DNA of 64,000 nucleotides from Sialis fuliginosa (GCA_961205875.1 OY540812.1:12896001-12960000); one strand, 5' to 3'. Counted from the stretch's first letter, positions 1-12,387 are shown. Made by a program: numbers and translations. The notes: a model not told the origin generated them from the letters alone.

Positions 1-770
1 CGTTTTTCTCTGAAACCGTTAATTATACAAATTCGCTGTTAATTACTTTTTTATAGTTGTCTTAGTGATTTAAAAAAAGCAGCACTCCTTGTGTTACTAT
101 TAAATCAATATTAATGACCTTGGCCTTATTTTAAAGAAAATTTTATGCTCTACCGAATTCGTAAAATGAACTGTTTTAGAGAAAAACGCCAAAAATTATG
201 GAAAAATGTAACCCGTCCGCCATTTTTTCACGATGGCTGCGGTAGCACAACTCAGATCGGCTCGGATTTTTTGTAGAATGACCAGGGACATAAGTAGAAC
301 GTTTCCACTAAAAATCATTTTGATCCGAATTAGTTCCAGATTTCAGTTATATACATGATAATCTGATTGGACTATAACTATAAATTTGGCTTCTAGAGCT
401 AGGTTATTATTTTTGCCAATATTTCCTCGCACAAACACGCGGCTTATACCTAGAACCCAAGATTTCTTCAACATTACTTGTGGATGTGCAATATGAATTG
501 TTAAAATTTATATATATCAATATTTTTCTGTGTAGTAACATGTACATATATCATATTGTTATGATAACATAAAATTTTAGATTTATTAGTCGACTAGAAT
601 ATAATTAATATAATTATTTTGAAGCATATATAATATGTTCTAGATCAGATCAATATTTGAGGTTTAAAATCATACAACTGCAATATTACATACATAAATA
701 ATTATATTCAAATCTTATTATAACACTTTTGTGAAAGAACAAAGTCTATATACATAAAACATAACATATT
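1..770. other. No gene seen; possible inverted-repeat fragment at the left edge
   Basis: No open frame worth calling lies here. The first 16 bases (CGTTTTTCTCTGAAAC) are nearly repeated in reverse complement at about 174-190, which suggests the remains of a small TIR element, perhaps cut by the window edge. The rest is AT-rich sequence with no structure I can name. Confidence 0.3.
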
Positions 771-968
771 TTATTTATTACAAATCCGCCTAGCATGTAT
801 TTCTTTTACACACAATTTTTTACAACGTCTAGATCCGAAGACATTGAGCATAACTCTCGGCACGTCCGCGTATGAAAAGCAATGAAATTCAGATGTCCGA
901 ACGCAGACCGGCCGCTGGAAATCACGCTCCATGCCCAGTTTTTGTCGTTTCCGATGACTACTTGCCAT
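771..968 (-). CDS. Doubtful short intronless ORF (65 aa) below a TATA box
   Basis: A 65-codon frame lies in a small island that is clearly less AT-rich than its surroundings. On the minus strand a TATA-like GTATATATAG sits at 1001-992. A start site about 30 nt downstream would fall near the first ATG, so the second in-frame ATG (residue 13, 53-aa product) is the more plausible start. AATAAA overlaps the stop region. The C-terminal KEIHARRI recalls KDIQLARRI at the end of histone H3, but nothing else aligns convincingly and the frame is far too short for a histone fold. An overlapping 77-codon frame on the plus strand (872-1105) is equally open, so the coding strand is not settled. It may be non-coding. 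Confidence 0.15.
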   Translation of the reverse strand: MASSHRKRQKLGMERDFQRPVCVRTSEFHCFSYADVPRVMLNVFGSRRCKKLCVKEIHARRICNK

Positions 969-984
969 TCCATTCAGAGATGAG

Positions 985-1120
985 ATTGCGCCTATATATA
1001 CACTATGTATGCGATGCGAACCCTATATCTACGGCTGTTTTGTTCAGAATTTTGATACCGGCCAATGAAACTCACAAAAGGATGCGCGTAACCCTTTGTC
1101 ATTGACCAATATTCAGTAGC
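985..1120 (-). promoter_or_regulatory. Candidate minus-strand promoter (CCAAT boxes plus TATA)
   Basis: Reading the minus strand, ATTGGTCAATGAC (about 1116-1104) and TTTCATTGGCC (about 1072-1062) are CCAAT-type motifs. They are followed by GTATATATAG at 1001-992. The spacing resembles a compact TATA promoter, but no confident gene lies downstream. Confidence 0.25.
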
Positions 1121-1303
1121 GGGGCGTGAAGAAAACTGTGAACGTTTCATAACATTTTTGATATGAGTATATATTGATGACGTTTCATTTTATTTTTAGA
1201 AAATGTAGTGTGTTGACTTATGAGGGATGAAAGAGTTTTTATAAAACTATATTATTTTAATACATTAAGGAGCAGAAATAGATTGGGTCATTCATACAAT
1301 AAT

Positions 1304-1608
1304 TAAGGTACTGGCCCAAGTCATGGATACGACACCAGTTATTGCTATTTTTAAATTAAATGTACTGAATTAAAATATTTGTTGATATTTGATTACTACC
1401 ATTTCTGAATATTAATCCATATACATTTAACTGTTACAGCGTGATTTGAAACTATATTTGCGGACTTTGGTAATTAAATTGATTAAATAAAGAGTAACTT
1501 GTTTTATTAGTAATATGAGTTCATGAGAATTACAAAAAAAGAAGCCCATTAATCACAAAAACAGTAAACCTTGCTCTTATAGCGGCCATAACTGGTGCTA
1601 GTATCTTA
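1304..1608 (+). mobile_element. MITE-A copy, internally deleted (305 bp)
   Basis: Its ends are TAAGGTACTGGCCCAAGTC and, inverted, ACTGGTGCTAGTATCTTA, matching the TIRs of the fuller copy at 11080-11642. The right-hand interior (GCGGACTTTGGTAATTAAAT and following bases) is shared with copies at 4410, 11080 and 47728. TA flanks both ends, consistent with a Tc1/mariner-type TA target. It has no coding capacity. Confidence 0.8.
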
Positions 1609-1758
1609 TATCAGTAAAACAATAATTTGTTATACTATTATACTAGCTGGTTGTTGTACTCAGCGTTGCTTGGGTGGACGTGTCGTCGTAAAAATTGGTT
1701 TAAATACATTTTGTGGAGGCTATACAAAATAATTGAAGCGTGTCTATGTAAGTATATA

Positions 1759-2407
1759 CTTATTAACTATTCAACTTATTTGTTAAATTTTCAATTTAAA
1801 TTTCTTAATAATAGCCGAAGGAGGTTACGAAGGTCTTCGGGCATTAGATAGTCTTAAAGATAATGGTATAAGCTATATTTAAAAAAAAAACTGGAGTCTC
1901 CTCGATCGCCCCAAGCTGACATATTAACTATTCAACTTATTTGTAAAATTTTCAATTTAAATTTCTTAATAATAGCCGAAGGAGGTTACGAAGGTCTTCG
2001 GGCATTAGATAGTCTTAAAGTTAATGGTGTAAGCTACATATATTTAAAAAAAACTGGAGTCTCCTCGATCGCCCCAAACTGACATATTAACTATTCAACT
2101 TATTTGTTAAATTTTCAATTTAAATTTCTTAATAATAGCCGAAGGAGGTTACGAAGGTCTTCGGGCATTAGATAGTCTTAAAGATAATGGTGTAAGCTAT
2201 ATTAAAAAAAAAACTGAAGTCTCCTCGATCGCCCCAAGCTGACATATTAACTATTCAACTTATTTGTTAAATTTTCAATGTAAGTTTCTTAATAATAGCC
2301 GAAGGAGGTTACGAAGGTCTTCGGGCATTAGATAGTCTTAAAGATAATGGTGTAAGCTATATTTTAAAAAAAAACTGAAGTCTCCTCGATCGCCCCAAGC
2401 TGACATA
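1759..2407. repeat. Tandem array, four copies of a ~162-bp unit
   Basis: Units begin near 1761, 1923, 2086 and 2247, and each ends in CTGACATA. Each contains GCCGAAGGAGGTTACGAAGG, a short A-run, and CTCCTCGATCGCCCCAAGCT. The copies differ by only a few substitutions and by A-run length, so the array is young. The unit is less AT-rich than the flanks and does not stay open in any frame. Confidence 0.9.
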
Positions 2408-3950
2408 CTTATGTTATTAAAACAAATTGGTGAAAATTTTATCCAACTCGTTATCCAAATACTTTCTGGGATTAACGTTAATAAATAAATATTATATATT
2501 CGTAGACATTTCTTCATTGTTAAATTATAGTCCAGTTATCAGAGAACTTCGTATAAGGTTAGAAAAAATGCCGGAGTAAGTTGTTTTTTTCGAGAAATTG
2601 GTTTTTTGATGTATAGAACATAGCGAGACCCCCTTCTGAATGGAGGGTGCATACATTTCTAAGGGCTTACAAAGCTAACTAAAATTAGTTATTTGAAATA
2701 GACGCCTGAACTGTCAGTTTTAAAATAAAAGCTGATAGAATTTCTAACTAAATGGTGTTTTAAAAAATTATATAAATATCTATAATTAAAATTTATTGAA
2801 ATAGAGTGCTTAAAAAATCTTCAATCGCCGTTAAGTTTGGAAACTACGCCTAAAATGCAAAATTTTGTTTAAAAGTTGTATTTAATATGCAATTGAGGAG
2901 GTGAGTTCCATTTTAAAAAATAATCGAGACCAGTGGATTTTGAAAGAATTATTGACATTCTTTCATATTATAAGGTTAGTTTTGAGCAAAACTTGATCAA
3001 TTATAATATGACTGAGCGAGTTTTGACATTACCATATGTATAAATATGGTCGCCACGCGAAAACCAAAAACAATAAAATTAAAATAATGGTCATTTCGAA
3101 CTACCAACATGTTAAAATAATTACACACAAAAAATCATTTTTTTTGAATGATCGAGCAACCAGTGCTGGACCAATTCATATGGTTTGAACCATAAACATA
3201 TGCTTATCCCTTTATGCGAGTTGATAATAACTACCAATCACATACTTTTGACATAGTCACTTTAAATTTAATTATTATGGCCCAAAGTTTTTAAGCATAC
3301 ACTACCCTCGTCAATATCGTGTCTTGTTAAATGGCACTGGTATTATATCGTTAAAAGCTTCGTGTGAATATCACCATTGGAAATATTGATACATCACGTG
3401 CATCAATATCGTCGTCGATATTAACGCACGATGTCCTCAGGGTTTAACCTTTCATGTCTTTAATATCGAACACTACCGTAGGCGTTACTGATTTTTTCCA
3501 ATACAATTTCAAGCGCTAAATTAAAATTCTGCTTTCTGTCTCCGACGTTTTATTTTTATTCAATAAATTTATGTACTGTTTCAAAGAGTAAAACGTGTTG
3601 ATTTTTATGATTTATATGCGCTGTACTCGGACCGTGCACATTTTATATGTATATATTACTGTTTTCTCATTAAATCTTTATTCTAACGCTTTTGATCACA
3701 AAATAGTGATTTACAGATCATGCCATAAAAAATGTTGTATAACATTTTTGTACGAAGTGTATGTATTGAGACGTTTGCTTATAAATTTTTATTTGTACGT
3801 AATTTTAATAAAATATAAAAACTGCACCAGTTAACAAAAAAAAAACTAGTTATAAAACACCGTAAGTTCAGTGCAGGAAATTTCACTAAAAAATTTCGAA
3901 TTTTTGATTTCATTTAAAGTGTTAATTGTATAGAAAATGACGTGAAAAGT
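2408..3950. other. Non-coding, AT-rich; holds a dispersed repeat at ~2655-2960
   Basis: The stretch from GGGCTTACAAAGCTAACTAA at about 2664 to about 2900 matches 44090-44310 in order, with many substitutions and small indels, so both are old copies of one dispersed repeat. I see no gene or other structure in the remainder. Confidence 0.5.
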
Positions 3951-3952
3951 TG

Positions 3953-4409
3953 AAATTTTCAAACTACAGGTCTGTATCTCAAACCATTCTCGAGATATAG
4001 CCTCTCAAAGTTTTAGTTTTTTCAAATTTTTGGAGAAAAATTACCAAAACTTTTGAACGGATGGTCGGATTTGATTTTTGTCGACGGATTTGAAATCAGA
4101 GTGTCATAATCTATAAAATGACATGTATACTTGAAAATTTACCAAAAAAATCGATATATTTTTAAGGTATACCTCTTGGATTTTTTTCAATTTTTCACGA
4201 AAATTTTTTTTCTTGAGTTTTAAGGTTATTATATATGTAATTATATAGATTTTGACACTCGAATTTCAAATTCGTCGACAAAAATCAAATCTAACCACTC
4301 ATTCAAAAGTTATGTCTATTTTTCTCCAAAAATTTGAAAATACTAAAAACTTTGATAGGCTATATCTCAAGAACGGTTTGAGATACAGACCTATGGTTAA
4401 AAAATTTCC
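3953..4409. repeat. Palindromic element with ~170-bp arms
   Basis: The left arm (about 3953-4125) is repeated in reverse complement at about 4230-4409; shared blocks include GGTCTGTATCTCAAACC and AAATTTTTGGAGAAAAAT. About 100 bp separates the arms. A single-arm copy lies at about 36405-36600, so this is a dispersed MITE-like family. The arms have diverged noticeably, so the insertion is not recent. Confidence 0.8.
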
Positions 4410-4648
4410 GTGCTCATTACTGGTTTTACTTTATCAATTACTGGAGAAAAATATAAACAAAATAAAAGACTATAATTTAAAAAACAAACTATATTTACGG
4501 ATTTTGGAAATTAAATTGATTAAATAAAGAGTTAATTGTTTTATTCGTAACATGACTTCATGAGAAATACAGAAAAAAAGCCCGTCAATTACAAAAACGG
4601 TAAACCTTGCTCTTATAGCGGCCATAACTGATGATAGTACTTTATTCC
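4410..4648 (+). mobile_element. MITE-A fragment (right half)
   Basis: This runs from CATTACTGGTTTTAC to the degenerate right TIR ACTGATGATAGTACTTTA. It matches 11425-11642 closely and lacks the left half. It abuts the palindromic element at 3953-4409, which may mark the truncation point. Confidence 0.75.
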
Positions 4649-5712
4649 ATAATATATTTGTCATATTTTTATATATTTGTCTTGGAATTAGAAATTTTCT
4701 GTATAATAATCACTCATTATTCAGAAAAATGAATTTAGAATAATATTGCATAGAGAAAGAACTATAATATTTTTACTAACATCTATTGGCAATGAGTTTT
4801 GTGTAAAGGAAATATTAAATTTTTTCCAATAATTTGAATTTACATATTTATACATCAACAAACCTTAAACGAGCTAGAATACATTTACTCAGTGCTTGAA
4901 AAACAACAGCCAGTTCGGTTTTATTAATGTTCGTGGAATATTTTCAGTTCAGTTCAATATTTTTCAAGCAAATCTACTGGGAATTTTGAAGTGTTAACAA
5001 GTTTAGTACTTGAACCACCAAGTTTGTTAGTTTGTAAACATAGCAAAATAAAAGTTCACATTGCCGTTGGTGAGTGCAATGTCTACTAATGTCGATGACT
5101 TGTGTTCGAAGCTCTCTCATCGTAACATGTTTACAATATACCCAGTTTAGTTTTTGCAATGTTGAATAGTGTGTTTTTAATTTTTTTATGAGATATTTTT
5201 TCATCAAATAACTCAATAATAATCGAGAAATATATATGTTCTTAGGTCATAACATGAAAAGTGATATTTTGGTCATTTTCTGATAAACAATTAAGTATTC
5301 CGATTTAGTTTTGTTTATATTTTTGTTTGGCCTATTTATGGTTTCTGTATGCGAAAAATACCTTAAAATTTTTTTATTTAATGATATCTGAACAAAACAG
5401 GTACCTACAATTAAAATTTTTAAATCGCATATTTCGATTTAAGACCACCGATATTTATTACCTTTTAATAAACAATGGCAACAATTTTGTCAGATTTATT
5501 TGAGAATAGAACGTTTCCTTTTAAGCTTATATAGATCATAAACAAATATGTACCTATAATATTTCCCTTGTCTGTATTTTGTTGTCTGAGTTAAAAGGTG
5601 TAGAGTCGCATGCAGAAGTGGTCTACCAGTTTTCATTCAAATTCGCTTATCACAAACTAAGTAGGCTCCTCACATTTGATTATTATAACATTTAAATCAT
5701 TTCTCCATGTAT
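4649..5712. other. No gene or repeat recognised
   Basis: AT-rich sequence. The one 80-codon open frame here (minus strand, 4974-5216) has no recognisable motif, and its composition matches the background. Confidence 0.4.
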
Positions 5713-5917
5713 GGATAAAGTAAAACCAGTAAAGGATACCTAGTGACGGACACTTGCTAATGATTACAAAAAGTACTACAACACAAAAGTTATAAAATAA
5801 AGAATCGTAAAATTTGAAACAATGTAAAGTAGATACTATGATAAAATAATAATTAATAAATAGACACTAATAACTAATAATTAGTTTAAATGTTCTCCAT
5901 TTTGACACCTATTGGCG
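5713..5917 (-). mobile_element. MITE-A internal fragment, inverted
   Basis: Read on the minus strand, this matches the interior of the 11080-11642 copy: TTAAACTAATTATTAGTGT, then a block ending ACTGGTTTTACTTTATC. No TIRs remain, so it is an old internal piece. Confidence 0.65.
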
Positions 5918-6339
5918 GATTGTCATTAAATTAAGCTTTTTTACAGTTAAGTCTATAGATTATGATTCAGTAATGTAAATATCAACAAATAGTATATCAC
6001 ATAATATGTATAGCGCCGTATAAGAAAGTAAAAAAATATGATTGATTATTTTATATTCTTTATTTTCTTCTTTCTAATATAGTCCACTTTTACTTTATTA
6101 GGTAATATATATCCAACAAAAATAAATTATGTGCAATATCCCTTCTAGCATTGGGGAAAACAGCAAGAACCCTAAAAAACATCAATGTACAAAATAAATT
6201 TAAAACGAAAATAAAACAATTTGTTTTAAGGAAGGAAGGGTACGTCGGTTAAATGAATAATACATGAAAAAGTATAGCCAACAGAAACGTCACTCGTGAC
6301 TGTTACTTGTACGTATGTGTATATGTATATTCTTGTATC
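5918..6339. other. No feature recognised
   Basis: AT-rich sequence without a coding frame or repeat that I can identify. Confidence 0.35.
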
Positions 6340-6536
6340 TAAGAGCATTTCACAACAGTGAAGCTGGCAAAATAGTGCGCATTGCTCCCGGAAGACCATT
6401 AGTTCGAATTACGGTTATGACACCACACAACCATCGTGTACGATACCCAAGATGGTTGCAAAACCGAACTCGGGATCAACGTGGCTACGATGTCGACCTT
6501 GCTTTGTTTCCTACGCCTTCTTGTTTTAACATATAA
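6340..6536 (+). pseudogene. Possible coding fragment of unknown origin
   Basis: About 60 codons before a TAA read as compositionally protein-like (RPLVRITVMTPHNHRVRYPR, later DQRGYDVDLALFP). The DNA is markedly richer in GC than its neighbours, and an AG preceded by T-rich sequence lies just upstream. There is no start context, no partner exon that I can find, and no family I recognise. It could be a terminal exon, a gene fragment or a transposon relic. Confidence 0.2.
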
Positions 6537-6539
6537 TTT

Positions 6540-8357
6540 TTTATTGATTTACATAAATGTATATTTTTTGCGTGTTCAAGAGTATGTACGTTGTAATGGG
6601 TTGAAAATTATTATACCGTATGTTTTTATAGAGGATGTTATGGTATGATCATATTGGAAATTACTTGGTAGTATATTTTTTAAGTTTGCATGATGTGGGA
6701 TTTTTCACGGTAAAAATTATTTATGTTATTATTACATATATCAGTTATTTAGAAATAAAGCAGATAACATTTTTTTAATTCAAATACCTACATAATTTAC
6801 TAGTGTTTGTATGCGTGTGTGTGTACGTATGTGCGTGTCATATCTTTCCTGCACGAAATCTCGCAAATAAAATGCACTATTGATTTCGTTGGGAAGCTAA
6901 TCAAAGCGTCTTAACGTTAATATGATCTGAAAGAAATTTCATCGAATTCATTCGAGTCGTTTTTTGGTTAGAACAAAAAAACTGCAAAAAGTAAATTTAA
7001 GAATTTCTTGAAAAAAATTTGTCTAATCTAATTTATTTTTGTGGCAATCGATACTTTAAAACCTTGGATGTAATAAAAATTAAATTATTTAATCAACTTA
7101 AAAAAGGAGCCCAGATACGTATTAAGTAATATTTTAGGTCACTATCATATCCACATAAACTATGTAAGTATATAGAAACAATAAATAATTAGTATTCAAG
7201 TATTGATAGTTATATCAAGTTAGGAAGTTGGTTGTGTGGATCTCAAGAGTCGCACCCGACGGCTTGTTTAATAATAAATCGTTCAATACAAGAGGATTCT
7301 AAAATATATTTGAAATCATCGATCCGATAATTGGTATCCAAGATGTCTGTTTCTATAAAACAAAATAAAATAAATAAATCAGGTATGGAGTGAACTGGGT
7401 AGTATTAATAATATAAGAAGGGAATAAACCCTAGGAAATAATCATTCTAAGATATCAGGTGTGCTCCGTTTGTTACAAGATTTGTATTAATTAATTATAC
7501 TCCTTAGTCTTTGTTTAACATTCACCGTTGTATTTTCAACGGACCATTTGTACTTTTTCTACCGTAAAATGTCGATATGTACAACATATATCTCGATTAA
7601 GCTTTGAATTGTTTTCATTGTATTTTATTTTAAAGTTGGAAAATCTATGCAGGTAATAAGTTTTAACATTGCGTTATAGGGGCGGATTGAGAACTATTTT
7701 TTATCAAGTTATATCTAATTTACTCATATATTAATCTGTGACCCATTATCCTATATAAGTGTTTATTTCATATACCTAGGTATTGTGTACCTGTTTTTTT
7801 AGGTTTCCGAAGAAATCCTATTAATCTCACTCCTTTTAAAACTATATAGCTAGAAAGTTGATGCCATCTAGTAATTTTTTGACCGATTTTTTTATAAAAA
7901 AATATTAATATTTATTAACATATTTTGAATGGTAGATCTGTTACTATTAGAGAACGAAAATAATAATGCATACATAATATGTATGCTTAATACAAAAGAT
8001 AATGAGAATTTATCATAAATAACACGAGTTTAAATTTATGTTTGCAAATAAATACATTTTATACCTTAAATTTAATAAATTAATTAAGCACGAATACAAG
8101 ATATACATTGCATGTTATTTCATTCGTGTTCCAAATTCGTAGCAAATATAATGCAGCTTCTTTCCACAAGAAGAAATTAGATGGCGCAACGTGGATGGTG
8201 CACGGATTCAGTAAATGTACGAGTTGGACGTGATTCAAGATGTTGTGAACTTATTGTTAGCTAGAACTTCTCATTACTTGAATGTCAAACTTTTTACTCA
8301 CACTTGTATTAAATACAAGTACATGCATAACGCATATAAAAACTAGTAACTGCACAC
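6540..8357. other. Non-coding stretch with a GT-rich microsatellite and one shared repeat
   Basis: A short imperfect GT/GTAT run lies at about 6806-6840. The sequence at about 7797-7832 (TTCCGAAGAAATCCTATTAA and following bases) recurs in reverse complement in the loop of the hAT foldback (about 22826-22870), so both belong to a dispersed repeat. I recognise nothing else. Confidence 0.4.
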
Positions 8358-9232
8358 TAGGGTGGTCCTTAAACAGGTTGGGGCGAATTTTTACTGAGCT
8401 AACCTCTCAATCAGTTTCAAACAAAAAATGTGGAAAAAGTTTCAACACCATCTTCAAATTTGGCCATTACCAGATAGGGGTCCTTTTGCCATTTAAAATA
8501 CACGTGTTTTTTCGATTCGTCTTAAACTCTTTCTAAAAATCTAGAATAGTCATGAATGTATTCCTGGTACTCATATTCCATATTAAGATGGATAAATTAA
8601 ACTTGTGATTCAACGTTGATAGCTATATTGGTTATTAGATCATTCCATCAAGAGAAAATTATTTTTCATATTTTTTCTATAATTTTGTCACAAAAAAATT
8701 TGACAATGAAAATATTGATATTGAAATAAAAAAAATTGATTCTAAAATTCAAAAAAGATCATTCCATATCGATTTCCAATTAGCGCGAACAATTTTTTTT
8801 TCAATTTTAATTTTAGAATTAAAATTTTTATTTCACGATCAATATTTTTATTGTCAAACGTTTTTCGGACAAAATTATCAAGAAATTATTGATAACAAAA
8901 TTTTAAAAATTTTCTCTTGATGGAATGACCCATATAACTGTCAATGTTGAATCACAAGTTTAATTTAGAATCTAGATATGGAATATGAGTACCAGGAATG
9001 CATTTATGAGTATTCTAGATTTTTAGAAAGAATTTAAGACGCTCTAGTACCTACGCAGGTTTTTGAAAAATCGAAAAAACAGTGTATTTTAAATGGGAAA
9101 AGCACCCCCTTCGAGTAATGGCCAGTTTTTAAGAAAGAGGGCTGAAACTTTTTTCACATTTTTTTAAAATTCTTTTGAGCTGATTTGAGGGGGCGGCCCA
9201 ATAAAAATTCGTCCCATTTAAGGGCTACCGTA
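8358..9232. mobile_element. Palindromic TA-target MITE-B (~870 bp)
   Basis: The ends GGGTGGTCCTTAAA and, inverted, TTTAAGGGCTACC are flanked by TA on both sides (8358-8359, 9231-9232). The arms are about 350-400 bp each, sharing for example GGAATATGAGTACCAGGAAT (inverted at about 8562) and the block around CTTGATGGAATGA. The arms have diverged moderately. An 84-codon frame inside the left arm is incidental. The TIR start resembles that of 33694-34021, suggesting related mariner-type families. Confidence 0.8.
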
Positions 9233-9665
9233 CTCTACACATTTCACGGCAAATGTGCATATTTCTTGGATCATGTGCACATTTACCAAATACGTACACT
9301 TAAACCGTAATAGACATACGACACGCAATTGGTTATCCCTATTGCACACAGTATTGAATTTCCTTGTGTGTATCTATCTCGCACCCACTCAGCTACTCAC
9401 CACATTAAGTGTCTTTGTTTGAAGTCTACATACGAACCGACTCTATAATGAGACAATCAACAACAAGATACTATTTAATTAGAGCAAACGCTATCAAATC
9501 TAATTTGAACAGAGTTGCGGTTCCTCTGTTTAAATCCTACTTGCTGAATGTGAAATATTCCACTCGAAATTAAAACGATTCTAACATGAACAACGACTTT
9601 TCATACTACTTTTACAATCTGTACATATGTACAATGTACATATAATTTTTAAATTGTTTTCTTAA
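9233..9665. other. No feature recognised
   Basis: AT-rich spacer between two MITEs. No coding frame or repeat structure was seen. Confidence 0.35.
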
Positions 9666-9975
9666 TGCCCGGTATTATAAAAGACCTAACAAAATTTGTT
9701 AGCTAGCAATTACATTCAAATGGGGTATTAATACTGTACTAGTATCTATGGATTAGTTATGGAATTTAGAGCAGTGACACTTCAATTAATTGTAACACAG
9801 TTGGCATCTTTGACCGTACAAAATAATTTTCATAACATCACCACTGTTTTAATACCGTTTGTATTTACCTTCAACGCGTGCGCGAAACTTGTCAAAGTCA
9901 TCAACAAACTCCAAAAGAACTGTCATATAAGTTTGATATCTCAGTGTTTTGTTAGGTCCTTTATAATACCGGACA
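9666..9975. mobile_element. MITE-C, 310 bp, copy 1
   Basis: TIRs are TGCCCGGTATTATAAAAGAC and, inverted, GTCCTTTATAATACCGGACA, followed inward by CTAACAAAATTTGTTAG-like subterminal palindromes. A second copy lies at 38396-38655 and an end fragment at about 17447-17492. The 87-codon frame crossing it is not conserved between copies. Confidence 0.8.
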
Positions 9976-11079
9976 TAACTGAAACGTATTGCTTATATGC
10001 AGCTTACACGAGTAACAAGTAATAAAGTAATTTATTAGTGCAGTTCATTCTTTTGACGTGAATAACATCTAATGTTTCACGCCAGATACTGGGTGATGTA
10101 ACGCGCTGATATCAGTTTGCGCGCTAGCGAAAATTTATAAACAATGTATCTCGACACTCAGAGCAGGTATCAAGCTGGTTTTCATATCTAATTATAGATC
10201 TCGATTAGATCTACGAGGTACAAGTAAAAAAGAAAAACATTAACCGGTTTTAATGAGTGATAAATTTATTATTATAAAAAAACAACAACAAAAAATTATA
10301 ATATATTTTCTAAGCAGTAACGTTTTTAATTTTTTGATTAAAGTTTTTTAAATTGAATTAAAAAAATAAAAAGTAAACGTATTTCCACAATTTTGTTTGT
10401 AGGTAAATATGTATTATTTAATTGTTTTTATGATCGTACAAATTATAAGAAATAACTATATTATGTAATACTAATCTAAGTTTTATTTAACCACACTGCT
10501 ACGTATTCACGTCAATTCTTCGACTGTGCATCCCGACACAGTCACACCCATTTTTACATCCTAATTGTGAGCATAAAATACATACGATAGGTATACCTAC
10601 TATGATATTTAGCAGAAAACGTTATTATTGTTTTAGTATGTAATGTATAGTTGTTGATAATATAATTTAATGAATGATGTATTGTTAATTAATTGTTACC
10701 AATTGAAATGTAATACACAAATTTCAATTGTTCGATGTAATAATATACATACATACTTGTGTTAGTGGTATCGCATTCTTCTATGTTCTATATCCTGCAA
10801 TATTATGTTTATGTTGATGAATATTTGTTTGTAACTTGTAACATTCAATAAATGAATAATGTGGACAACACACAATTAACAAGCATGTTTAGTTATTGGT
10901 TATATTAAAATTGTTATGTAGATAATATATAATATTTATTTATTGCAAATTTTATTAACTAACTTAAATTTTAATAAGAATTAACACTAGTCATGGTTTG
11001 AAAACAACTGATTAACTAATCGTGGTTAATTTTGCTTTATGCAACCTAGGGTATATCTTTTAAACAATAAATAGAAGAA
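9976..11079. other. Non-coding; contains a half copy of MITE-D near 10985-11050
   Basis: The block GATTAACTAATCGTGGTTAA followed by TTTTGCTTTATGCAAC matches one arm of the palindrome at 57781-58005. A less AT-rich patch at about 10085-10220 contains CGCGCTGATATCAG and GCGCGC but shows no clear gene. The rest is featureless. Confidence 0.4.
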
Positions 11080-11642
11080 TAAGGTACTGGCACCAGTCCT
11101 GGATAATACCCCAGTCTTGGATACTTGTTTAATTAAAAGCACTAAATTAGAAATATTTGTTGATATTTAATTACTGTCATTACTGAATCATAATCTATAG
11201 AAACTTAACTCTAAAACAGTTTAATTTGATGACTTGGTCAATGGATGTTAAAACGGTGGACATTTAAACTAATTATTAGTGTAATCTATTCATTAATTAT
11301 TATATTATTATCATAGCATTTATTTTACTTTGTCTCAAATTTTATTATTCTTTATTTTATAATTTCTGTGTCGTAGTACTTATCATTTTGTAATCATTAG
11401 CAAGTGTTCATCACTGGATGCCCATTACTGGTTTTACTTTATCTATTACTGGAGAAAAATAAAAAGCTATAATTTAAAAAATAAACTATATTTGCGGGTT
11501 TTGGTAATTAAATTGATTTAATAAAGAGTTATTTGTTTTATTAGTAACATGAGTTCATAAGAATTGCAAAAAATAAGCCCATCAATCCCAAAAAACAGTA
11601 TAATTTGCTTTTAAAGCGGCCAAGACTGGTGCCAGTACCTTA
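11080..11642 (+). mobile_element. MITE-A, fullest copy (563 bp with TA duplications)
   Basis: The left end TAAGGTACTGGCACCAGTC is exactly inverted at the right end, GACTGGTGCCAGTACCTTA. The TA at each end fits a Tc1/mariner-type target duplication. There is no transposase. Four other, shorter copies or fragments occur in this window (1304, 4410, 5713, 47728), so this copy serves as the reference for the family. Confidence 0.88.
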
Positions 11643-12314
11643 TATCACGATAAACCCCCAACTATAACCTAGAAGGAAAGGATAAATAATAATTTGACCA
11701 CTTTTCTGGATTTGATACCTATTTGAAATACTTATTGGAAATAAAAATGTCATACATGTGGGTGAAGAAAATTACTAGTACTTATAAAATGATCTACAAT
11801 AAATTTTTATTTTAGAAATGTTTCACCCGTGATTATTTAAACAGAACACGGACAAATATTGCATTGAAGATTTATTGAATTAATTTGAACGAACGTAACA
11901 TTTACATAGAATAAACTATATAATATGTTACATAAATTAAGTCCTATTGTCATTACATAACCTAAAATAATACAATTAATATGAAAACTTTGTAAATTAA
12001 CTACAACAGCCTACATTATTAAAGTGGGTCGCGGAGCCCTAATGGCGCTGAACTGTACTCACTTGTCATGCAGTTGAGAGAACCACAGCAATAATCCCAA
12101 TAATTATAATACGCTTCGAATAATTCTGTGGACAAACCGTTTCTACCACCGACGCCCGTTACCCAAAACTCGGTTATTGATTTTTGGTCTGTCTACATAT
12201 ATATGTATGTGTGTTTTGTATTGTGCGTGTATAATAATAAGTAAATAGTGACGGTGAATTGTTATTTTATTAAATATAGTATATCCATTTTTAATTATGT
12301 ATATCTACTTTAAC

Positions 12315-12315
<1 letters not shown>
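11643..12315. other. No gene recognised
   Basis: AT-rich sequence with a short GT-rich patch near 12200. No feature can be supported. Confidence 0.35.

Positions 12316-12381
<66 letters not shown>
12316..12381. repeat. (TA)n microsatellite at the PLE end
   Basis: About 33 TA dinucleotides run directly into the 3' end of the minus-strand PLE arm. Similar shorter TA runs follow each plus-strand PLE terminal unit (about 16395 and 16722), so the run is probably associated with the element ends or with its target preference. Confidence 0.85.

Positions 12382-12387
<6 letters not shown>

Noticed and set aside
8282-8536. An 84-codon frame
   Set aside because: It lies across the left arm of the palindromic MITE-B and has no conserved motif.
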